Shown one piece after another: positions 58,293 to 64,000 of a stretch of DNA of 64,000 nucleotides. Origin of the DNA: Bradyrhizobium sp. Tv2a-2 (GTDB taxonomy: Bacteria; Pseudomonadota; Alphaproteobacteria; Rhizobiales; Xanthobacteraceae). Every line of letters starts with the position of its first letter. Position 1 is the stretch's first letter. The stretch is taken from NCBI RefSeq assembly GCF_000472425.1, contig NZ_AXAI01000004.1, positions 186,001-250,000 of the forward strand. The letters are read 5' to 3'. The position numbers and the translations under genes are program-made. The notes under the pieces are model-generated. The model had not been told where the DNA came from, did not search any database, and was given only the letters and a program-made list of their open reading frames with translations.

Positions 58293-58529
58293 TCAACCGG
58301 CGAGCAGCACCGCGCCGACGATTGCGATTGCGCAGGCGATGAGGGCGACGACCGGCCAGGCATTGTGACGGCGCTGATAGTATCCCCGTGCACGCCGCGC
58401 CATGATCAGCGCGGCCTCATATTCGTCGGACGACGAGAACAGGCAGGCAAAGCCGCCGCGGGCGGATGCCGCATCTGCTTCCAGCGCCAGCAGCAGGGCT
58501 TTCGGTGCGTGATTCCGGCTGATCCTCAT
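58293..58529 (-). CDS. 78-residue tail-anchored membrane protein
   Basis: The product has a soluble N-terminal part (LLLALEADAASARGGFACLF, DEYEAALIMARRARGYYQRR) and a C-terminal membrane helix (VVALIACAIAIVGAVLLAG). A clear terminator follows, supporting a real transcript. No family is recognised. It lies between an ABM-domain gene and a GGDEF gene, all on the minus strand. Confidence 0.65.
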   Translation of the reverse strand: MRISRNHAPKALLLALEADAASARGGFACLFSSSDEYEAALIMARRARGYYQRRHNAWPVVALIACAIAIVGAVLLAG

Positions 58530-58626
58530 CGTTCAAGGATGAGACCGAATGGTAAACGCACCGTTACAGCCTGATCCGGAAAATTGTGTAGCGGCTTTCC
58601 GACCAGAGCAGGCGCAGCAAAAGCCC

Positions 58627-59844
58627 TCAGGCGATCGCAGGCGAGCTTCGCGCCGGCGGCGGCAGGCCCGCCGTCTTTCGCCGCCAGTTCTCCAGCGACA
58701 GCGGCAACTCCTCCGCGGTTTCGACCCGGTTACGACCGCCACGCTTGGCCTGGTACAGCGCGGTGTCGGCGGCGGCAAGCAGCACTTCGAGCTCGGTGCC
58801 GGCCGGACCACCGGCGACGCCGATGCTGACCGTGGTGTCGACCTTGCCCTCCTCGACCACGATATCGGAGGCCTCGAAGGCCTCGCGCACCCGCTCGGCG
58901 ACCAGCACGCCTTCCTCCAGCGAGCAGGGCAGCAGCGCGGCAAACTCCTCACCGCCGATGCGGCCGGACAGATCGCTGATGCGCAGATTGTTGACCACGA
59001 TGGTGGAGAACAGCTTCAGGATCTCGTCGCCCGCCGGATGGCCGAAGCGGTCGTTGATGCCCTTAAAATGATCGATGTCGAAAATCAGGGCGCTCACCGG
59101 CCGCCCGGCTTTGGCCTCGCGATCGATCACCCGTGTGCAGGCCTCGGCGAAGCCGCGACGGTTGAACAGACCGGTCAAGGGGTCGACCGAGGCCGCGGTC
59201 TTGTGCGCGCTCACCGTGCGTTCGGACACCAGCATGAATATGACGAACACGGTGCCCACCGCATAGAGCACTAGCTCGATCGAGAAAATCGTGACCCAGA
59301 TGCTGGTGGCGAATTTCTCGTCGCCAGGCCGCAGGGTGTCGCCGAGCAGGATCGGCAGCATCAGCACAAAGCCATGCAGCACCGGCACCGTCAGCGCCGG
59401 CCAGCGCCGCTGCAGTTGCTTGCGACGCTCCGACCACAGCTCGGTCGCGGTCAGCGCGGCGTAGACTGCGACAATCGCGGCGCCGATGGTGAGCCGCAGC
59501 TCATGCGCCTGCGGATTGAGCGTCGTGACCGTGGTCACCCAGGCGATCGCTCCGAGCACGAGACCCGGCAGGTTGGGCTTTCTACCGTGGAACACGCGGG
59601 CGGCGTTCCAGACCATGCCGCAGGCGACGAAGCCAACCGCGTTGAGCGCGAGCGAGAGCGTCTCGCCCAGAATGTGGCTCGCCATGCTCCACAGCGCGAC
59701 CGAGGCCGCGCCGAGCAGATAGGCAGTGCCCCACCATTTCAATGCGGGATTTTTCTCCTGGCTGCCGAAGAACAGCAGCATGGTGCCGAGCAGTGCGGCG
59801 ACCATCGTGGCCATGATATAAAGCGTGATGCTATCGAGCGACAT
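58627..59844 (-). CDS. Membrane diguanylate cyclase (GGDEF)
   Basis: The 405-residue protein has six or seven N-terminal membrane helices (about 1-215) and a cytoplasmic GGDEF domain (about 220-385). The active site is GGEEF with substrate-binding FDIDHFKGINDRFGH upstream, so c-di-GMP synthesis is expected. An intact inhibitory I-site, RISD, sits exactly five residues before GGEEF. The sensory input is unknown. Confidence 0.92.
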   Translation of the reverse strand: MSLDSITLYIMATMVAALLGTMLLFFGSQEKNPALKWWGTAYLLGAASVALWSMASHILGETLSLALNAVGFVACGMVWNAARVFHGRKPNLPGLVLGAIAWVTTVTTLNPQAHELRLTIGAAIVAVYAALTATELWSERRKQLQRRWPALTVPVLHGFVLMLPILLGDTLRPGDEKFATSIWVTIFSIELVLYAVGTVFVIFMLVSERTVSAHKTAASVDPLTGLFNRRGFAEACTRVIDREAKAGRPVSALIFDIDHFKGINDRFGHPAGDEILKLFSTIVVNNLRISDLSGRIGGEEFAALLPCSLEEGVLVAERVREAFEASDIVVEEGKVDTTVSIGVAGGPAGTELEVLLAAADTALYQAKRGGRNRVETAEELPLSLENWRRKTAGLPPPARSSPAIA

Positions 59845-60248
59845 CGCTCACTCCGAATGCTGGCAACGCTTTCGGTTGGATTTCCGAAATGACGTTGCGC
59901 GCCCATTGCAGCTCACACTGTGAGCGACGGCGAGTTCGCATTCGGTTTGCGTTCACAGGCAAGTTTTCAGGAAATATTGCGGATATTAACACTTTCAGAC
60001 ACTTAGCTGTAAAAACGCCTCTAAGTGCCTCTAACCAGTTCAATAGGTTAGCCGCAAATCGTAGGACGCTTTTCGGGCACGGCGTTTGCTCGCTTTGCCC
60101 TAGGCGTCGTGCACTCATGCAACACAACCTATAGTGCAATGCATATCACAACAATTAACAGGGGTTTAGGACTCCCATATTACCGTCGCGCTTAGGTTGT
60201 AGCGTATGGGTCCCACCAGGGGCCTTCACGTCCCTTGGGAAGTACTGG
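59845..60248. other. AT-richer intergenic region upstream of the acyltransferase gene
   Basis: About 400 bases, visibly richer in A and T than the surroundings, with no supported ORF. A perfect palindrome GCTCACA-C-TGTGAGC lies at 59911-59925, 67 bases from the GGDEF start codon. The region should also contain the acyltransferase promoter. Confidence 0.45.
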
Positions 60249-61445
60249 ATGCAAACCTTAGGCTCCGCCTTGGACGACCAAAAGGGGTTCGGCCGAGGCT
60301 TCGATTTCCTGCGCGTATTTTTGGCAGCAGGCATTATCGGCTGGCACACCGCGTGGCTGAGCGGGCATGTGGAGACGGTAAAGTCCTCCGCCTTTTGGCT
60401 TTCCCAATACATGCTCGTGCCCATGTTTTTTGCTTTAAGCGGATTTCTCGTAGCGGGAAGCAGTATGCGGCTCTCTACGAAAAACTTCCTGTTGAACCGC
60501 GCTGCGCGTATCTTGCCTGCACTCGTCGCCGACATCGTTTTCGCGGCGCTTCTAATTGGTCCGCTTGTGACGAGGCTGCCTGCAAAGGAGTATTTTACTG
60601 ACGCAACTTTCTTTACTTACTTCCTCAATATCACGGGCTGGATGCAGTACTCCCTTCCGGGCGTGTTTGAGAACAACCCATCGCCAGAGGTGAATGGGGC
60701 ACTTTGGACGATCCCCTTCGAGATCGGCTGTTACGCCATTCTTGCTGGACTGATGATTTCTGGAGCGATCAAACGCCCCGGATTGGTACTAGTGCTCACA
60801 TACGCCGCTTTGATCGTCGGGATTCCGCTCCGGCTGCTAACGGCGCACCTGCTAAGCGATCATGCATCGTTTCTTGAAAACCTGGCGGTGCACGTCTTCT
60901 TTTCCGTCGGATCGTTACTTTGGCCCTCTTTTTTGATCGGAATTGTCCTTTATCAGCTGCGGTACTACGTGCCTTTCTCCAAAGCGATTGCGATTGGCCT
61001 GGTGTGTGTGGCGATGCTTGTGAGCACGTTTGGCGATCCCGCGGTCCTGTTGAGCCATCCCGCAGTCTTCTCGATCATACTTCCGCTGCTCGGATATTTG
61101 ACCGTGATGATTGGGCTGTCGCCGATGCCTCGCCTTCCCGGATTTGGGACCGGTGATTATTCATACGGCCTATATCTCTACCATACGCCCTTCCTCCAAT
61201 TGCTGATCCACTATTTCCCTGAGGCTTGGATCGGTGACCGATGGTGGACATTGTTTTTTGCTGGGTTTCCACTCGCGCTGACGGCAGCCGTGATCTCGTG
61301 GCACTTGTTTGAGTATCCATCGCTGAAGCTCAGGAAGTCTTTCGTGATCAAACACCGGCTAGAGGGCGGCTTTGGTGGTTTCGAGGATCGTGCTCATGCC
61401 GCGAGCAGCCAATCTGCGTCTCGCACCGTGCCGATTTCCGGGTAG
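60249..61445 (+). CDS. Acyltransferase 3 family membrane protein (OafA/YrhL-like)
   Basis: The 398-residue protein has about ten membrane helices. The family markers are FDFLRVFLAAGIIGWH near the N-terminus, where Arg22 and His33 fit the catalytic R and H of acyltransferase 3 proteins, and YSYGLYLYHTPF near the C-terminus. Such enzymes add acetyl or other acyl groups to exopolysaccharide, O-antigen or Nod-factor-like sugars; the target is unknown here. Codon choice is more AT-rich than in neighbours, a sign of transfer. GGGAAG precedes ATG 60249. Confidence 0.85.
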   Translation: MQTLGSALDDQKGFGRGFDFLRVFLAAGIIGWHTAWLSGHVETVKSSAFWLSQYMLVPMFFALSGFLVAGSSMRLSTKNFLLNRAARILPALVADIVFAALLIGPLVTRLPAKEYFTDATFFTYFLNITGWMQYSLPGVFENNPSPEVNGALWTIPFEIGCYAILAGLMISGAIKRPGLVLVLTYAALIVGIPLRLLTAHLLSDHASFLENLAVHVFFSVGSLLWPSFLIGIVLYQLRYYVPFSKAIAIGLVCVAMLVSTFGDPAVLLSHPAVFSIILPLLGYLTVMIGLSPMPRLPGFGTGDYSYGLYLYHTPFLQLLIHYFPEAWIGDRWWTLFFAGFPLALTAAVISWHLFEYPSLKLRKSFVIKHRLEGGFGGFEDRAHAASSQSASRTVPISG

Positions 61446-61552
61446 CCGATCGAACAAAGCCCGACCATGTCTCAGTTTTCAGGAAAAACTGCGACACGTT
61501 CAGCGCCATACCGCGACAAACAAACGCAAAAAGCAAACACAAACCAAAACAA

Positions 61553-61579
61553 AAAGGGCGCCGTGCAAGGGCGCCCTTT
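61553..61579 (-). terminator. Intrinsic terminator after rpsI
   Basis: AAAGGGCGCC (61553-61562) and GGCGCCCTTT (61570-61579) form a 10-bp stem with a 7-base loop. The minus strand then reads TTGTTTTGGTTTG. It ends the rplM-rpsI transcript and may also stop plus-strand transcription from the acyltransferase gene. Confidence 0.85.
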
Positions 61580-61621
61580 CGCAGAGACAGGCCGCATTCG
61601 CGGCAAATTGAATCGAAGCGA

Positions 61622-62098
61622 TTACCGCTTCGAGAACTGGAACGACTTGCGCGCCTTGGCGCGGCCGTACTTCTTGCGCTCGACCACGCGCGAGTCGCGG
61701 GTCAGGAAGCCGCCCTTCTTGAGCACGGAGCGCAGATCCGGCTCGAAGTTGGTCAGCGCCTTCGAGATGCCGTGACGCACCGCACCGGCCTGGCCCGACA
61801 GGCCGCCGCCGGCGACCGTGCAGATCACGTCATACTGGCCGTTGCGGGCGGCAACAACCAGCGGCTGCTCGATCATCATCCGCAGCACCGGACGGGCGAA
61901 ATAGATATCGAGCTCGCGGGCGTTGACGGTGATCTTGCCGGCGCCCGGCTTGATCCAGACGCGGGCGACCGCGTCCTTGCGCTTGCCGGTGGCGTAGGCG
62001 CGACCCTGCTTGTCGACCTTCTTGATGTATTTCGGCGCGTCGGGTGCGGCCGGCTTCAACTGCGACAGTTGATCGAGCGACTGAATGCTTTCGGCCAT
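61622..62098 (-). CDS. rpsI: 30S ribosomal protein S9
   Basis: The 158-residue product has the S9 core ([58 protein letters not shown]) and the universal C-terminal tail with [16 protein letters not shown], whose end reaches the P-site tRNA. The N-terminal extension of about 30 residues is normal in alphaproteobacteria. It starts one base after the rplM stop. Confidence 0.97.
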   Translation of the reverse strand: MAESIQSLDQLSQLKPAAPDAPKYIKKVDKQGRAYATGKRKDAVARVWIKPGAGKITVNARELDIYFARPVLRMMIEQPLVVAARNGQYDVICTVAGGGLSGQAGAVRHGISKALTNFEPDLRSVLKKGGFLTRDSRVVERKKYGRAKARKSFQFSKR

Positions 62099-62099
62099 C

Positions 62100-62564
62100 T
62101 TATGCGGCCCTCATGTTCTTGCGGTTCATCTTGGCGATATCAACCTTCTCAGGCTGCTGGGCCTCGTGCGGATGCTCGGCACCCGGATAGACCCGCAGAT
62201 TGCCCATCTGCACGCGGCCGAGCGGCCCGCGCGGGATCATGCGCTCGATCGCTTTCTCCACCACGCGCTCGGGGAAACGTCCCTCGAGGATCTGGCGCGC
62301 TGTCCGCTCCTTGACGTGGCCGACATAGCCGGTGTGCTTGTAATAGGTCTTCTGCTCGCGCTTGCGACCCGTCAGCACGGCATGCGCCGCGTTGATGATG
62401 ATGACATTGTCACCGCAATCCACGTGAGGGGTGTAGATCGGGAGATGCTTGCCGCGCAGCCGCATGGCGACCAGCGAAGCGAGACGGCCGACCACGACGC
62501 CCTTGGCGTCGATCAGCACCCACTTCTTCGTCACCTCGGCAGGCTTTGCCGAAAAGGTTTTCAT
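62100..62564 (-). CDS. rplM: 50S ribosomal protein L13
   Basis: The 154-residue product shows the L13 signatures [48 protein letters not shown] and [23 protein letters not shown] 62564 gives the family N-terminus [11 protein letters not shown]; the frame extends upstream without similarity. It forms the usual two-gene operon with rpsI. Confidence 0.97.
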   Translation of the reverse strand: MKTFSAKPAEVTKKWVLIDAKGVVVGRLASLVAMRLRGKHLPIYTPHVDCGDNVIIINAAHAVLTGRKREQKTYYKHTGYVGHVKERTARQILEGRFPERVVEKAIERMIPRGPLGRVQMGNLRVYPGAEHPHEAQQPEKVDIAKMNRKNMRAA

Positions 62565-62723
62565 CTGCTGTATCCTGGAAAGGGAAACCGGCGCGCCGAA
62601 ATTGCACGGCCGAACTGGCGCTCTTCTAGAGATTGGCGCCTCGTCCGTCAACGCTAGAAGGCAAAATTTATACCTTACAAAACAATGACTTACAATTAAG
62701 GTGTCATATTACCACGAGAATCC

Positions 62724-63155
62724 CTATTTATTTGGAATGGAATAGGTTGCCGTGACATGGGCGATCGGATCGGGTGAATCGGCGGAAAGCAGCGTCACCT
62801 CGCCAACCGCCAGCCGCTTTCCGAGCTTCAACAGTCGTGCTTCGGCCACGACGTCCTGGCCGGCGACACCCTTGCGCAGGAAATTGATGTTGAGGTTGGT
62901 GGTGACCGCAAGCCCGACCGGGCCGATCGCGGACAGCAGCACCACATACATCGCGCAATCCGCGAGCGCCATCAGCGTCGGCCCCGAGATCGTGCCGCCC
63001 GGGCGCAGCATCGTCTCGCTATAGCGCTGGCGCACGCGGCAGGCGTTGCCGTCAGCGTGCTCGATCCTGATGTCGCCCCCGGTGCGGAACACCTGCGGAA
63101 ATATCTCGTGGAGGAATTGCTCCAGTTCCGGCACGCTCATTTTCGTAACTGGCAT
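62724..63155 (-). CDS. PaaI-family hotdog thioesterase
   Basis: The 143-residue protein has the hotdog-fold pattern of PaaI thioesterases: RPGGTISGPTLMALADCAMYVVLLSAIG, with the Asp of the central helix as likely catalytic residue, and AVTTNLNINFLRKGVAGQDVVAEARLLKLGKR. These enzymes hydrolyse acyl- or aryl-CoA esters. It is divergent from an enoyl-CoA hydratase gene and the 71-base gap carries a clear dyad, so the two are probably co-regulated. Confidence 0.88.
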   Translation of the reverse strand: MPVTKMSVPELEQFLHEIFPQVFRTGGDIRIEHADGNACRVRQRYSETMLRPGGTISGPTLMALADCAMYVVLLSAIGPVGLAVTTNLNINFLRKGVAGQDVVAEARLLKLGKRLAVGEVTLLSADSPDPIAHVTATYSIPNK

Positions 63156-63184
63156 GTGTTCCCTGCCCTCGATTTGGGCTGTCA

Positions 63185-63209
63185 GTTACACTAGGTTACG
63201 ATTGTAACC
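63185..63209. promoter_or_regulatory. GTTAC repeats with GGTTAC-GATT-GTAACC dyad
   Basis: GGTTAC (63194-63199) and GTAACC (63204-63209) are a perfect dyad around GATT. A further direct GTTAC lies at 63185-63189, 10 bases earlier. The elements lie centrally between divergent thioesterase and hydratase start codons, the expected place for a shared operator. Confidence 0.6.
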
Positions 63210-63226
63210 CAAATGGAATTTCGAAT

Positions 63227-64000
63227 ATGCCCGCCGAGCCGCTTCGCGCTTCCGTACCTGATGTTCCGATCCTGCTGCGCGAGATGGCGGGAGCAGTCGC
63301 TGTGCTCACCCTCAATCGCCCTGCCGCACGCAACAGCCTGTCGGACGCGTTGATTGCCGAGCTTCATGCGGCATTGGATGAGATCAGCACGGACAATAAC
63401 GCCCGAGCGGTCGTGATTGCTGCCAACGGCCCGGCTTTCTCGGCAGGCCACGATTTGAAAGAGCTCACCGCGCGCCGCAGCGATGCCGATGGCGGGCGCG
63501 CCTATTTCGCAGAGCTGATGAATGCCTGCAGCGCCATGATGCAGGCGATCGTCCATTTGCCGAAGCCCGTGGTTGCCGCGGTGCAGGGGATGGCCACCGC
63601 GGCCGGCTGCCAGCTCGTCGCGAGCTGCGACCTTGCGGTGGCTTCGGAGCTTGCAGGCTTCGCAACGCCCGGCGTCGATATTGGCCTGTTCTGCTCGACC
63701 CCGATGGTGGCGCTGTCGCGCAACGTACCGCGCAAGCAGGCGATGGAGATGTTGCTCACCGGCGAGCCTGTCTCGGCTGCAACGGCGCAAAGCATCGGCC
63801 TCGTCAATCGCGTCGTCCCGGCCGGCGCCGAGCGCAGCGCCGCGATCGAGCTCGCGCAAAAGGTCGCACTCAAGTCCGCCCACACCGTCAAGCTCGGCAA
63901 GTCCGCCTTCTATCGCCAGGCCGAGATGAGCCTCGCCGATGCCTATGCCTACGCAGCCGAGGTGATGACCGAAAACATGATGGCGCTTGACGCCGAGGAA
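63227..64000 (+). CDS. Enoyl-CoA hydratase/isomerase family protein, partial
   Basis: An ATG at 63227 opens a frame of 258 codons that is still open at the window end. The crotonase fold is clear: VAVLTLNRPAARNSLSDAL, oxyanion-hole segments FSAGHDLKEL and QGMATAAGCQLVASCDLAVA, and TPGVDIGLFCSTPMVALSRN. In the usual catalytic Glu region it reads DIGLFCSTP, as in the ECHDC3-like branch, so hydratase activity is uncertain. The C-terminal remainder lies outside the window. Confidence 0.88.
   Translation, partial: MPAEPLRASVPDVPILLREMAGAVAVLTLNRPAARNSLSDALIAELHAALDEISTDNNARAVVIAANGPAFSAGHDLKELTARRSDADGGRAYFAELMNACSAMMQAIVHLPKPVVAAVQGMATAAGCQLVASCDLAVASELAGFATPGVDIGLFCSTPMVALSRNVPRKQAMEMLLTGEPVSAATAQSIGLVNRVVPAGAERSAAIELAQKVALKSAHTVKLGKSAFYRQAEMSLADAYAYAAEVMTENMMALDAEE

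Overview
The window reads as chromosomal DNA of a Bradyrhizobium-like alphaproteobacterium (Nitrobacteraceae, close to Bradyrhizobium and Rhodopseudomonas). This is inferred from the high GC content, the tig-clpP-clpX-lon block, a glnB-glnA pair behind a sigma-54-type promoter, an HdaA-type DnaA regulator, and a cyclohexanecarboxylate gene block (badH, badI, aliB, aliA, badR) that matches the Rhodopseudomonas palustris proteins as I know them. No database search was possible, so species-level assignment is not claimed.

Layout. 1-8.0 kb: small secreted proteins, creA, an L,D-transpeptidase with a second degenerate YkuD-like segment, a polytopic membrane protein, a Tat-exported glutathione peroxidase, a polysaccharide deacetylase, and folB followed by a DHFR-like reductase. 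8-18 kb: DoxX protein, malic enzyme, an orphan 658-residue anchored protein, aspS, selO, a 36-codon membrane ORF and rnd. 18.3-21.2 kb: an unusual LysR-controlled cluster of two GNAT-fold proteins and an isochorismatase-fold protein that seems to have lost its catalytic Lys and Cys. 21.7-25.2 kb: cspA, purMN, a CDP-alcohol phosphatidyltransferase and hdaA. 25.2-33 kb: an acyl-CoA-dehydrogenase-like monooxygenase, an orphan response regulator and the bad/ali alicyclic acid operon with divergent badR and a perfect 14-bp palindrome between them.

33-36.7 kb is an accessory, partly decayed stretch. It holds a truncated alpha/beta hydrolase, a Cys/Gly-rich repeat protein resembling a RiPP precursor or metal-binding secreted peptide, a small secreted Ig-like protein, a frameshifted lipase-like pseudogene and a phage-type lysozyme, all ending at tRNA-Asp. 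37-49.4 kb: HU, peptidase T, a P450 plus methyltransferase pair, a PilZ protein, tRNA-Val, a GFA-family protein and the proteostasis block lon, clpX, clpP, tig with tRNA-Leu upstream. 49.4-56.6 kb: a multicopper-oxidase-fold protein lacking most copper ligands (FtsP/SufI-like logic), a mandelate racemase homologue, the NAD(P)HX repair enzyme, glnB, glnA and a gamma-glutamyl hydrolase. 56.7-64 kb: an AI-2E-family permease, an ABM-domain protein, a GGDEF cyclase, an AT-richer acyltransferase, rplM-rpsI, and a PaaI-type thioesterase divergent from an enoyl-CoA hydratase cut by the window end.

Most of the window is ordinary core genome. The best candidates for something undescribed are the Cys/Gly-rich protein (33643-34182), the LysR/GNAT/GNAT/pseudo-isochorismatase cluster (18305-21222), and the copper-ligand-depleted oxidase at 49444-50754.
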